DNA of 64,000 bases, taken from Hybos culiciformis (taxonomy: Eukaryota > Arthropoda > Insecta > Diptera > Hybotidae). Where the stretch lies: assembly GCA_964007475.1 (NCBI GenBank), contig OZ023274.1, forward strand, positions 56,257,851 through 56,321,850, given 5' to 3'. Both the position numbers and the translations under genes were made by a program. Shown piece by piece: positions 24,835 to 36,503 of this stretch. Each line of letters starts with the position of its first letter. Within the stretch, counting starts at the first letter, position 1. The notes under the pieces were generated by a model that was given only the letters and a program-made list of their open reading frames with translations, was not told where the DNA came from and ran no database searches.

Positions 24835-25056
24835 TTCAGACTTTTTTAATTTCAAATATATGTATATATAGGACCCAATATTACAAGCAAAAAAATTACA
24901 TAGCCTACCAATAAAAAAATTTTTGTTTCTTAAACCTATTATTATGTTCAAAAAAATTTAAAAATTTAAAAAAAAAAAAGTATTCTTTGGGAATCGAACC
25001 TGACACCCTCACTCTCATAGTCTGAAGTTCTAGCCACTAAGCCATATCGTCCATAT
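24835..25056 (-). mobile_element. Second copy of the tRNA-like inverted-repeat element, left arm lost
   Basis: The inner part (aatttcaaatatatg to aaaaaaagtattc) matches 19,390-19,520. The right arm on the minus strand (25,056-24,991) keeps the A-box-like tggcttagtggctagaac and the B box ggttcgattcc. The left arm is cut near 24,835. Confidence 0.65.
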
Positions 25057-25516
25057 GATTTTGGATTTCTAAAATATAATTAAAAAATTCTAATTTATGA
25101 CATTTTATTATAAGTTATAATGTGCAGTGCCATTTTTCCCTCTATTTTATTATCTAATATGTTTATAAAACTTCTGTTTTAGATTTTAAGATTTTTAAAG
25201 TAGAATAAAACTCGCACATTTTTTTATGATATTTTGTTATAAGTTGCAATGTGCAGTGCGATTTTTTTCCTTTTTTTTATTATCTAATATTTATTATCTA
25301 ATATTGAATGTTTGTTAACTTGTTTTAGATTTTAAGATTTTTAAAGTAGAATAAAACTCGCACATCTTTTTATGATATTTTATTATAAGTTGCAATGTGC
25401 AGACGAATTTTTTCCCTTTTTTATTTAGAACGGTTGTCTTCTGTTTTAGAAAACATAATTTTTTTGCATTATACAATTAATATTGGTAATCAGGATGAAT
25501 ATTATTGAAAAAAACA

Positions 25517-25734
25517 CACGAAGCAGTCATAGAATTGCCTACAGAAGTTTATACTTGAAAATTTAAACTATGGAATAACAGTGGCTACAAATGATAGGCT
25601 GCTGAGTACAAAATGTAAATTAAAATAAAAATATTTTAATTTACATTTTGTACTGTCATTTGTAGCCACTGTTATTTCATAGTTTAATTTTTTTAAGTAT
25701 AAACTTCTGTAGGCAGTTCTATGACTGCTTCGTG
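25517..25734. repeat. Fold-back hairpin repeat, copy 2
   Basis: Same ends (CACGAAGCAGTCAT) as the hairpin at 3714 but a diverged subtype: ttgcctacagaagtttat in place of ctgccgaaagaagtttat, and longer pairing towards the centre. Confidence 0.8.
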
Positions 25735-26306
25735 TTTTTTTTGTTATCTTTTGTGTTGGTGTTTTTTGAGTTACCATTTTGATTAAGAAAATATAATTTT
25801 TAATTAATGCAAAATTTGTATAAAGTGAATCGTATTTTTTAATTAGAGACCAATTTTTTTTTAATTTTCTTAGTTATTATATTTTTGAGACCCAAATTGA
25901 ATAAAACTAAGATCATGTTTTTTGTGTAAAAAATTATTTCCAAAAAAAATATTACTTACCTATCCTTTTTTTATCCTATTGTAAAAAATATAAATAAGTC
26001 TTTTAATGAATCTTTTAAAATCTTTTGATGAATCTTTTAATTAAAATTAATTTAGTTAAATTCAAATTGTTTTGGTAATAATTTTTTTTCAATTTTATTA
26101 GGTACTTGTTTATTTAAAGCAAAACTTACAACTTTATTATAATTTTGTGTAATTTCTTTGCAGATCGTGATTTAAAAATGCTACACTTATTGTCCCGAAA
26201 TATAAAAAAATTATTGTGTAGATGATGTTGATTAGAATACATTACAATATTTAACTTTGTACACTAAAATTTCAGTTCAGGATACTATTTTAAAACTGAG
26301 TATGTA

Positions 26307-26734
26307 AGTTAATTTCTTACCTAATTAAAACTCTTTTTTAATTTATTTTTTTAATATTTTATTTATTGATTATTTAAATTTTAAAATATAATTCAGTCAA
26401 AGATCTAATAATAACTAAACTTAATTTCTAAATACATTTTATTTATATAAAAGGTGTAATACAATTTTACAAAACGAAATAAAGTATTAGTGACACATTT
26501 AACTTACTAAAGGTAAACGATCTTTTGTTTTGATTTAAGGTAATTAAAACAATTCTAAAGGTCAATGTCTCTTGAAGTGAAAATGATGAAAATGCAAAAT
26601 AATGCAATTTGAAACATTAAGAAATTGAGCATATAAAGAAATAATAGTTTTGTTGATTAATTAAGAAATTGTTTTTCTAAGCTAAGAATAATTTATTAAG
26701 AAATAATATTTCAAAATTAACTTGGTCGTTAACT
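26307..26734 (-). repeat. LTR copy inside the first duplication unit
   Basis: Same 428-bp sequence as 28,297-28,724, including AGTTAA/TTAACT ends. It is present because of the 1,990-bp tandem duplication, not because of a separate insertion. Confidence 0.85.
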
Positions 26735-26980
26735 CTTCCCCTCTTAAAAGCGAATGTCCTCATTTGCTTAAGGTAGAGACGTTAAATAAAATTCTCGGCT
26801 TTGGAACAATGGGTTCATATGGTTTGAGTTCATTTTCGTTTCTTATGGTTGCCGAAGATGGCTGTGGTTCCTTCAGATTATTTTCTACTTTAATAACACT
26901 TTTATTTCTTTTTCTGAGGACAAGGATTACCAAAAAAATGATTACAATGATTATGATAAGGCTATAATTGATGGTTTGAT
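26735..26980 (-). pseudogene. Duplicated 3' end of the env gene
   Basis: The minus strand carries the last ~75 codons of the env gene at 28.7-30.1 kb (the hydrophobic IIIIVIIFLVILVL segment and the cytoplasmic tail). It is cut at the duplication junction at 26,980, so it has no upstream part. Confidence 0.85.
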
Positions 26981-27506
26981 GAATCGAACCTGACACCCTC
27001 ACTCTCATAGTCTGAAGTTCTAGCCACTAAGCCATATCGTCCATATGATTTTGGATTTCTAAAATATAATTAAAAAATTCTAATTTATGACATTTTATTA
27101 TAAGTTATAATGTGCAGTGCCATTTTTCCCTCTATTTTATTATCTAATATGTTTATAAAACTTCTGTTTTAGATTTTAAGATTTTTAAAGTAGAATAAAA
27201 CTCGCACATTTTTTTATGATATTTTGTTATAAGTTGCAATGTGCAGTGCGATTTTTTTCCTTTTTTTTATTATCTAATATTTATTATCTAATATTGAATG
27301 TTTGTTAACTTGTTTTAGATTTTAAGATTTTTAAAGTAGAATAAAACTCGCACATCTTTTTATGATATTTTATTATAAGTTGCAATGTGCAGACGAATTT
27401 TTTCCCTTTTTTATTTAGAACGGTTGTCTTCTGTTTTAGAAAACATAATTTTTTTGCATTATACAATTAATATTGGTAATCAGGATGAATATTATTGAAA
27501 AAAACA

Positions 27507-27724
27507 CACGAAGCAGTCATAGAATTGCCTACAGAAGTTTATACTTGAAAATTTAAACTATGGAATAACAGTGGCTACAAATGATAGGCTGCTGAGTACA
27601 AAATGTAAATTAAAATAAAAATATTTTAATTTACATTTTGTACTGTCATTTGTAGCCACTGTTATTTCATAGTTTAATTTTTTTAAGTATAAACTTCTGT
27701 AGGCAGTTCTATGACTGCTTCGTG
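27507..27724. repeat. Fold-back hairpin repeat, copy 3 (duplicate of copy 2)
   Basis: It appears identical to 25,517-25,734, offset by 1,990 bp as part of the tandem duplication. Confidence 0.8.
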
Positions 27725-28296
27725 TTTTTTTTGTTATCTTTTGTGTTGGTGTTTTTTGAGTTACCATTTTGATTAAGAAAATATAATTTTTAATTAATGC
27801 AAAATTTGTATAAAGTGAATCGTATTTTTTAATTAGAGACCAATTTTTTTTTAATTTTCTTAGTTATTATATTTTTGAGACCCAAATTGAATAAAACTAA
27901 GATCATGTTTTTTGTGTAAAAAATTATTTCCAAAAAAAATATTACTTACCTATCCTTTTTTTATCCTATTGTAAAAAATATAAATAAGTCTTTTAATGAA
28001 TCTTTTAAAATCTTTTGATGAATCTTTTAATTAAAATTAATTTAGTTAAATTCAAATTGTTTTGGTAATAATTTTTTTTCAATTTTATTAGGTACTTGTT
28101 TATTTAAAGCAAAACTTACAACTTTATTATAATTTTGTGTAATTTCTTTGCAGATCGTGATTTAAAAATGCTACACTTATTGTCCCGAAATATAAAAAAA
28201 TTATTGTGTAGATGATGTTGATTAGAATACATTACAATATTTAACTTTGTACACTAAAATTTCAGTTCAGGATACTATTTTAAAACTGAGTATGTA

Positions 28297-28724
28297 AGTT
28301 AATTTCTTACCTAATTAAAACTCTTTTTTAATTTATTTTTTTAATATTTTATTTATTGATTATTTAAATTTTAAAATATAATTCAGTCAAAGATCTAATA
28401 ATAACTAAACTTAATTTCTAAATACATTTTATTTATATAAAAGGTGTAATACAATTTTACAAAACGAAATAAAGTATTAGTGACACATTTAACTTACTAA
28501 AGGTAAACGATCTTTTGTTTTGATTTAAGGTAATTAAAACAATTCTAAAGGTCAATGTCTCTTGAAGTGAAAATGATGAAAATGCAAAATAATGCAATTT
28601 GAAACATTAAGAAATTGAGCATATAAAGAAATAATAGTTTTGTTGATTAATTAAGAAATTGTTTTTCTAAGCTAAGAATAATTTATTAAGAAATAATATT
28701 TCAAAATTAACTTGGTCGTTAACT
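28297..28724 (-). repeat. 3' LTR of the errantivirus-like element
   Basis: On the minus strand it starts AGTTAACGACC right after a purine tract and ends in AATTAACT, giving perfect 6-bp inverted ends AGTTAA/TTAACT. Length is 428 bp. It is about 99% identical over 330 bp to the truncated LTR at 56,168-56,498. Confidence 0.85.
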
Positions 28725-28739
28725 CTTCCCCTCTTAAAA
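28725..28739 (-). promoter_or_regulatory. Polypurine tract
   Basis: The minus strand reads cttttaagaggggaag directly before the LTR start. This is the expected place for the plus-strand primer of reverse transcription. Confidence 0.75.
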
Positions 28740-28749
28740 GCGAATGTCC

Positions 28750-30099
28750 TCATTTGCTTAAGGTAGAGACGTTAAATAAAATTCTCGGCTTTGGAACAAT
28801 GGGTTCATATGGTTTGAGTTCATTTTCGTTTCTTATGGTTGCCGAAGATGGCTGTGGTTCCTTCAGATTATTTTCTACTTTAATAACACTTTTATTTCTT
28901 TTTCTGAGGACAAGGATTACCAAAAAAATGATTACAATGATTATGATAAGGCTATAATTGATGGTTTGATGAATTATTTTTTCTGTTTGAATTTCATGGA
29001 TTTTAAGAGTGTTATTTATCTGAAGCTCTTTCATTGATTCTAACGATAGTATTTCATGGAAATCTTTTTTAAATGAAGCGGGTTGTAATATTGCAGGAAG
29101 TGGATTGAAAGAAGATATTTCTTTCGAAATAAATGATTTGTTATCAATTTTTACAGTTGAATTATGAAATTTAATAAGAAACGTTCCGTTAAGAAAATAA
29201 GACTTATTACCATTGAATTGATTCAGTAGCAAAATTCCTTCTGATATTTCGCTCACCGTTGAAATATGATGCGAATTTATTTTATTACAGGTAGATTCTA
29301 AGCTTTTCAGAAGATTGGGGATGCAAGTAGAATTTTTTATATTACTTAAGTTGTTTATATTACAAATGGTTATTTTATTGATCGTTTTACATGAAGTTTT
29401 TTTGATACCAAAAATATTTTTATTATTTTTGAAAATATTATTAAAAGTTAACTCTGGAATTATATTATTGTTTTTAATTGGGTATAATGACAATTTATTA
29501 TAAGTTTCATTAGTAGTGAGAGGAATATTTATGATGTAAAGTAAACAAACATTATTTGTAGAAATTTTTATTTCATTAAAGTCTAAAGCTTCTTCAGGCG
29601 TGTCAAACGGCAAATTTTCGGATTCTAAAGTTTGTGTAGCTAATTTTAATTCGGATTGAGATAGCAACATTGAATTAACCATTCTCAATTTCGCCCAATG
29701 AATTGCGTAGACAATATTAGTTTGTTCTTCTTTTACAATTTTGATTTTATATTGAAGATGGTGGATTAATTCATTGTCAGCATAATTTGATTGTTTTAAT
29801 GCATTAGAAATGTAATTTGTTATTTTCGTAATATTATTAATTCTATCATTATAAAGTTGATTTATGATAACCTGTTTATTATTATTTTGCAGAGCTTTAT
29901 TGATTTTATTTGTGATTATTTGGAAATCTTCGTGATCAGGATTTCCAGCAATCCATTTCCAAGTGGTACCTATGATATCGAGGGATCTCTTCTTAATGTT
30001 GTGTGGTTTTAGGTTCTGTAATAGGTCTCGTATTTGGATTGTTTCATAATTGAGATAGGGGTAAAGTGAATTTTCCTTACTAATATTCATTTGAGCCAA
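28750..30099 (-). CDS. env: Envelope-type protein of the errantivirus-like element
   Basis: An uninterrupted 449-codon frame directly upstream of the 3' LTR, after pol. The features fit the envelope of insect errantiviruses, a family related to baculovirus F proteins. A basic motif (KKRS, about residue 37) is placed like a furin-type cleavage site and is followed by a Gly-containing hydrophobic stretch. Asn-linked glycosylation motifs are frequent. A transmembrane segment IIIIVIIFLVILVL lies about 65 residues before the end, with a charged cytoplasmic tail. I see no N-terminal signal peptide at the chosen Met, so the start may lie further upstream or in a spliced leader. It is the only frame of this element without a visible break. 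Confidence 0.7.
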   Translation of the reverse strand: MAQMNISKENSLYPYLNYETIQIRDLLQNLKPHNIKKRSLDIIGTTWKWIAGNPDHEDFQIITNKINKALQNNNKQVIINQLYNDRINNITKITNYISNALKQSNYADNELIHHLQYKIKIVKEEQTNIVYAIHWAKLRMVNSMLLSQSELKLATQTLESENLPFDTPEEALDFNEIKISTNNVCLLYIINIPLTTNETYNKLSLYPIKNNNIIPELTFNNIFKNNKNIFGIKKTSCKTINKITICNINNLSNIKNSTCIPNLLKSLESTCNKINSHHISTVSEISEGILLLNQFNGNKSYFLNGTFLIKFHNSTVKIDNKSFISKEISSFNPLPAILQPASFKKDFHEILSLESMKELQINNTLKIHEIQTEKIIHQTINYSLIIIIVIIFLVILVLRKRNKSVIKVENNLKEPQPSSATIRNENELKPYEPIVPKPRILFNVSTLSK

Positions 30100-30280
30100 T
30101 TGAAGTTCTTTAAAGAATTCGAAATAATTGTTTAACTCTACAATGTGAATAAGTTTGAAGTTTCAGTCTTTTATTTTCGCAATACCCTCATGAATAGCGA
30201 TAATTTGGGAGTTAGAATAGTCCAAAATTTCGGCATCACCCGTGGTGGAATGAAGAAACAACTTGAAACATTAAACAGTA

Positions 30281-33200
30281 TTAGTTTTTTATATGGCTCT
30301 TGTGAATTGTTCGGCCTGACTCGGTTATGAAAAGGGTATCTTTATTTTCTTTTACAATTTCCTTTTTAAAGCGCGATGTTAATTTTGAACCTAGTCTTTT
30401 ATTAGTTTTAACGTAGATTATTTGGCCTTTTTCGTATTGTTTAATTGGTTTTCTTCTTTTATTATGAAATTGAAGGTTTTTAGTTTGTTTTTCCACAAGT
30501 TTCTTAATATTTTCGGAGCGTATTTTTTCTATATCTTTAAGTTTTACTCTTGGAAATCTTCCATAAAATAATTCGACGGGTTTTTTTCCAGTAACCGAAT
30601 GAATAGAGTAATTGTATTCATTAATGGATCGCTCGAGGAGTTCATCGAAATTTCGAGACATACCATCAGTATTTAAGCATCTCATTATTTCGGATAACGT
30701 AGAGTGAAATCTTTCTATTTGGCCGTTAATTTCACTTTTATATGAGGGAGTGTTATAAACCGTGATTCACATTTCATCTTCTAGCATGGATGTTATACTA
30801 GCAGAACTTAGAGAAGGTTCGTTGTCCATAACAACTGAATTTGGCACACAAGTGCAAATAGTAATTCCCTGAGAGGGTTCCTGACATCCGCTATAGCTCG
30901 AGATTTAATAATTTTAGCTTGGACAAATTTAGTAAATATATCTATTGCGGTTAAGACAAGTTTGCGTTCGGTTGAAAAAATGTCTATATGAATTATGTGG
31001 CCGGGATATTCAGGGATTGGAGTAGTCTTGAGAGCTTGGTTATTTGGATGTCTGTCGTATTTGTGTTCTTTGCATATCTTACATAATTTAATAAAATGTT
31101 TAATTTTTTTGCTCATTTTTGGAAAATAATATTTTTCTAAAATTTGTAATTTGTTTTCCTCAGCGTGTCGGTGGGCTCGATGGTGTGTTGTGAGATATCG
31201 TCTTGTTCAATATCGTCAGTAATATCGTGTACTATTTTCTGAGTGAATCTGATTTTGTAGTTACCAAAGTGTAAGCGATAAATTTTTTGAATCTTAGCCA
31301 TAATTTTTTCTTCGGTAGAGAGGCCATTTATAACATTAGGTTTAGATAATTTTTAAAAATTTTTATTAATTCGTCTTCGGAAAAACTGGGTCTTACTATA
31401 AGATGTCTGTTATGAGAAGGAAAAGGATTTGAAAATTTGTAACTACTTGAAGTTTAAATTTTTAAAATTAATTGGTTTTTAAAAACATTTATTGGACTTT
31501 CTACAGAAGGAATTAAATTGTGTGAAGAGCTGTCGTCACTATGTTGTGTAACAGTCATAGAATTTAGTATGGGTGGCATTCTAGACAATGCATCAGCTAC
31601 AACATTGGTTTTGCCAGGTTTATAGGAAAGTTCATAATTATATTCTTCTAAGATAGCTTTCCATCTTCTCATTTTACTATTTGAGTTTTTATTACTTAAG
31701 GCGTAAGTTAAAGGTTGATGGTCAGTTAATATTTTTAATTTTTTGGATCCGTAAAGGAAATTTCGAAGTGAATTTAAAGCCCAAATAATGGCAAGTATTT
31801 CTTTCTCATTTGTAGCATAATTTTCTTCTGTCTTGCTAAGAGTTCTTGATAAAAACATTATAGGTCTTTTATTTATAACTGCGCCGATTGCGAAGTTCGA
31901 AGCGTCCGTAGTTAATTCGAAGTCTTGTTTAAAGTCGGGGTATGAAAGCATGACCTCTTGAGAAATGTTTTATGTTATTGAAAGCTTCTATTGCTTCTTG
32001 GTCTAATTCTATTTTTTTATTTTTTGAAATATTTTTGGACACTCGTCCATCTTCCTCTCTTAAAAGAGAAGTTAGTGGCTTTACTAACTTCGCATAATCT
32101 TGGATAAAACTTCTATAATATCCTGACATTCCAATAAAGGATCTTAAATCTCTAAGGGTTTTGGGAATTGGAAAAGCTGAAATAGCTTCGACTTTTTTGG
32201 GATTTGTTTTAATGCCCTTGGTAGAAACAAGAAAACCTAAGAATTCGTCTTCCGTTTTTAAGAATTCGCACTTATCGAGTTGTATTTTCATATTTGCGGC
32301 TTCAAGGGCTTCAAGGGCTGCGGCTTCAAAATAGTTTCTAGGTTGTTAAAATGATCTTGTTCATTTTTACCAAGAATTATTATGTCGTCAATGTAAACGT
32401 AACAGACTCTACCGATATGATCTCTCAGAATGTCGTCCAAAGCTCGTTGAAAAATTGAAGGAGTATTCTTGAGACCGAAAGGTAAGCGAGTAAACTCGTA
32501 TTTCCCGTTATTTACTGAGAAAGCTGTCTTTTCTATGTCGGATTCCTTCAATGGAATCTGATGAAAGCCACTTTTCAAGCCAAGGATAGAAAAATATCTG
32601 TTTTCTCCTAAATTGGAGAGAACTTCGTTTATTTCGGGAATAGGGTATCTGTCAGGAATAGTGACTGTATTTAATTTTCTATAGTCGATGACCATACGAT
32701 ATTTCTTCGTTCCTGAAGCGTCAGCTTTTTTTGGTACAATCCAGACGGGTGAATTGAAGGGGGACTTAGAAGGTCGAATTATCCCGTCATTTAGAAGGGT
32801 TTTCAGTTGTTCTTCAACTTCATTTTTAAGGCACATCGGGTAAGGGTAAGATTTTGAGTAAATGGGATCTTGAGAAGTAGTCCTAATTTCTCCTTTAACA
32901 GTTGTCGTATAAGTTAATTTTTCGCCGGGATCGGTAAATAAATTGGGGCAATATTTAATTTTTTTCAAAAGAATTTCCTTTTGTTGTGAATTTAGATGAG
33001 AAGTTCTGATATCAACTTCATTTACAGACTGAGTTAATTGTTGTTTGAGAGGAATTTTAATTTTAGAATTAAGGATCATATAGTTCTTATTAGTATGAAT
33101 AACAGCATCAAGTTTTTTAAGACTGTCGTTGCCAATAATACCATCAAAAGAAGTGAGATTAGGTAAAATAAAAAATTTCAATTTAGGGGTATTTAAGCCG

Positions 33201-33391
33201 AATAAATTGATAAAAGCATGATGAGAAATTTTAGTATTTCCTCCTACAGAATGTGCATACAATTTTTTTCGTTTTCGATAGGATTTTTAATATATTTTGG
33301 TTGAATATAATTTTTATTTGACCCTGCATCTACAAAAATTTTAAAATTAAGCCGCTCTTCGCTTTGTGTTCAATATAAGGTAGCGAAGAGC
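30281..33391 (-). pseudogene. pol: pol of the errantivirus-like element, several breaks
   Basis: Order on the minus strand: protease (VDAGSNKNYI near 33,330), reverse transcriptase (33,262-32,288, with YRMVIDYRKLN, LPFGLKNTPSIFQ and YVYIDDIIIL), RNase H (31,951-31,454, with TTDASNFAIGAV and LTDHQPL), then integrase (zinc-binding part, HIDIFSTERK core near 31,000, GQIERF near 30,720, and C-terminal part to 30,281). In RT the block that normally reads DLKSGFHQI is GLKSGFHQI, so the first catalytic Asp is lost. Frameshifts lie near 33,270, 32,300 (beside a ggcttcaag slippage duplication), 31,940, 31,400-31,150 and 30,800-30,700. The element cannot make Pol. The family is Gypsy (Metaviridae), errantivirus branch, because env follows. 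Confidence 0.85.
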
Positions 33392-34837
33392 TCACAAGTC
33401 TAAAAAATAGAACTCATCAGTATTTTCAAGTTTTGCAGAATTTTCATCTTGGACCTCTGTATAATTTTCTAAAGATTGATCGAAGTTTTCGTCCTGATTT
33501 TCGAGTTCCTTTTCGTATTTTTCAATTTCATGTGATTCCTCAACTTGCGGTTCAGTATGGAAAACTTTTTGATTATTATTTAGGAAACTTCCCTGTGCTG
33601 GTGAAAATTTTTTGTATTGAAATTGGTTACGTTGTGGACGATTTTTATAATTAATTTGTCTTGAATGTAAAGAATGATCAATGTCCATGGGCTCTGGCCT
33701 TGGGAGTGGTTTTGGAGGAAGTGAATTATAATTTTTAGGGTGTTGTGGTAAAAAATTTTGTTGATATGGTTTGGGAAAAGAAGGTGGTGTTGAAAAATTT
33801 GGTGTTGAAAAATTTGGTTTTGAAAAATTTGGTTGAAATGGTTTTAAAAAAAATGGTTTAGTAAATCTTTAGGGATTATTCAAAAGTTCAGGATGGAATC
33901 CAGATTTGGTAATTTGTAGTTGGACTTGGTAAGGTCGTCTTATAGGAATCGGTGGAGGTTTTTGGTATTGAGTGAGCTTAACACTACTGTGACTATGTTG
34001 TATTCTGTAATCAATATTTTGAAGTTTCAGACAGACGTAATGCCTGGGGTAAATCAACAGGTTCTTTCATACTCAATAGTCGTGGCAGGTCTCCCTTAAG
34101 TCCTCGAATAAATGTATCTAAGGCTTTATCGCGATAAGATTTCGTTATAACATTAAGAGATTCTTGACTCATTTGTTCAAGATTAGAGATAAGTGGTAAT
34201 AAACAGCTTGATAGAATTCTTGAATTGTTTCGTTTTTTTGAACAAGCATGTCATTTGATATTCTAATGTACCAAGATCTCTTTTCGGCGTAATGAGAAGT
34301 AAGGCATTGAGAAATAAGTCTCCAATTTAGTGGAGTGTTATAAGATTCTAACACAGTGTCTGCTTCTCCTGTTATTTTATTACGAACTGTGTTTAAAATA
34401 CCGAAATATTTTGCAGATCCTTGAAGTGGTTCGTAAGTGGTTAAAATCCTGTCTACACTTTTTTTCCATGAAGAAAATTGACCGGACTGACCAGAAATTT
34501 CTCGTAAACTTTTGACTATATCTGGGATTTTGTCTAATTCGTCAAGATTTTGACCATTTCCCTCAACGTGTACTATATTATTACGAGGTTGGGGTTGGGG
34601 TTGAATTTGGGGGGGATTTTGGAGTTTAATTTGGGGGCCTTAAAATCGCAGTTCGTTATCTTGCATTACGACTTGAATAATTTTGGTCGTTTCTGTAGAT
34701 ATCATTTCTGAAATAAGTTTTCTTAAATCATCTAGAGTGAAATTATTTGGAGGAGGGGTTTGAGATGTAGTTCCTTCGTTTGAATTTTCATTTATATTAA
34801 GGCTAGATGGCTTAAGGATATCGTTATTTCTACTCAT
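33392..34837 (-). pseudogene. gag: gag of the errantivirus-like element, broken
   Basis: It starts at ATG 34,837 (acidic, Asn/Thr-rich N-terminus) and is open to 34,640. It then runs through a Pro/Asn-rich stretch and several frames (34,354-34,169, about 34,170-34,020, 34,057-33,869). A final open part at 33,688-33,392 ends in a highly acidic tail (NTDEFYFLDL) next to the protease. Parts such as [13 protein letters not shown] resemble Gypsy capsid sequences. A Pro/Phe-rich linker with repeated ggtgttgaaaaatttgg lies at 33,770-33,840. No zinc knuckle is visible, as is common in errantiviruses. Confidence 0.75.
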
Positions 34838-35616
34838 TTTTTCTCAATTTGAATTTAAAATTACGAAAAAAAAAATTTTTTCTAGACATTAATGTTTAGA
34901 AGATTTATTAATATATGCTTTAGGTTTTCCTTATTTTGGTCTACTCGTTTCTTTTTCGTTTTTTTTTTTTTTGTAAATAATGTTTGTTTTGTATAAAAAA
35001 ATTTAAATTTCTTCAAATTTAATAAGATATCGTTACTAAAATATGGGTATTGAAAAAATTAAAAAGTTTTTTTTATAAAATGCTAAAAATATATTTTTTT
35101 ATTAAGAGAATTTTTTGTATCTTATCCCAATTAAAATTAAAATAAAATTTTATTACACTTTAAAATTTTCGATGGTTTTTTTATTTATATTTTATATTTA
35201 AGTTTACTCCAATTTTACAAAATTTATTTTAATTATTAAAAAATTATTTCTCGCGATAAAAAATTATTTCTCAAAAAATATTTATTTTAATTTTTCAAAA
35301 TTTTCTTATAAAAAAAAATTTAATTATTTTTCTTTTTATTGCAGTAATGAAATTATTTTTCAATAAAAATTATGTATAAAATTTCAAAAACTTAATTTTC
35401 AAATACAATAACATTTAATTTAATTGATTTTAATTTTAACAATTCTTTAATATTACAAAATAAAATTTTATTTACTATAAATATATTATTTTTTTACTAT
35501 ATTTTTTTAAATTCAATAAAAATTTTTTTATTTTTAATTATTTCTTTTTAATATGAATTATTTTTTTCATTTAAACATTTTTCTAAATTCTATAAAAATT
35601 ATTTTATTCTTCTTAA
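34838..35616 (-). other. AT-rich 5' leader of the errantivirus-like element
   Basis: No coding sequence. On the minus strand it is A-rich and continues up to a LINE fragment. The 5' LTR expected upstream is missing here; a matching LTR with its primer-binding site lies at 56,155-56,498. Confidence 0.5.
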
Positions 35617-35905
35617 TATTTTTTTTTTTTTTTTTTATTAAAGTTACCAAATCGCTAGGTGGGATACCTTTTATACTATAAGAAGTATAGATTTCGTAGT
35701 GAGGACAGGAAGTTTAGACAGGATTAAACAGTGGGACAGTTAGTAGGTAATCATTTACACTTTTCTTAAAGCGGCGCAAGTCCTAAATCAAGCGTCCTCC
35801 AGCTGTCGGAAACAACTTTAATGGGAGAGCACTCCACATTCGCGAGGTGCGAATTGAAAACGAATCTCCGAAGCTCGTTCTATCACATCTGGGAATTTTT
35901 ACGAA
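35617..35905 (-). mobile_element. Short 3' LINE fragment with poly(A) tail
   Basis: The minus strand shows a frame resembling the C-terminal end of LINE ORF2 (RFVFNSHLANVE, then LKKSVNDYLL after one frame interruption). It continues to a 3' untranslated part ending in a poly(A) run at 35,617-35,637. The clade is uncertain. Confidence 0.45.
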
Positions 35906-35987
35906 ATATGAAAAAAGAAAAAATGTAGATAGAAAAATAGAAAAAATAATAAATTTATAAATTATATTTGTGCTTCACCCTTAAAAA

Positions 35988-36402
35988 AATTTAAGAATTT
36001 CAAATTCTGAATTTCAAATTCGTAATGTATTTTGTTAGTGTGATTTAATGTCAAAAAAAAGTTTCGCACGACATTAAATCACACTAACAAAATACATTAC
36101 TTTTTTTCACTTTTTTTCATAAATTTAAAATATTAATGACAAAGCTGCCAGAGTAGGATTTTCTTTAGAGGATTTTATTACATCGGGGCAAAAATTATGA
36201 ACAAAAAATTATTGTACAAGGAAAATCAATTAGAATGACAGAACTTGAAATTCAAAAATTTTTTTTGTTGTGTGAATTTCAAATACACGTCTCAGCCAGA
36301 GCGTGTATTTGAGATTCACAACAACAAAAAAAAATTTGAATTTTACACAACAAAACACATTAGCAATTTGAAATTCAAAATTTGAAATTCTTATAGTAGA
36401 TT
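35988..36402. mobile_element. Fold-back element with two internal hairpins
   Basis: Outer arms of ~50 bp (aagaatttcaaattctgaat and its inverse near 36,400) enclose two near-perfect hairpins. One has ~31-bp stems around 36,022-36,100 (taatgtattttgttagtgtg). The other is at 36,248-36,345 (gtgaatttcaaatacacg). No coding sequence. Confidence 0.7.
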
Positions 36403-36503
36403 ATAATATATGTTAACTAAATTTGTTATTAATTACGATGTGTCTATACACACAAACACATAGACACTAGTCAAAATTATATCACGAGACCGAAGGTCGA
36501 GTG

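Larger units (their letters stand above)
24991..28970. repeat. Apparently exact tandem duplication, two units of 1,990 bp
   Basis: 24,991-26,980 and 26,981-28,970 appear identical wherever I compared them. The junction shares only gaat with both parent ends. Each unit contains a tRNA-like arm, the 19.6-kb-type module, a hairpin repeat, a full LTR and the last ~240 bp of env. It is either a very young duplication or an assembly artefact. Confidence 0.9.

Noticed and set aside
26722..26967. Plus-strand open frames opposite env and its duplicate
   Set aside because: They are antisense to the env transmembrane and tail region.
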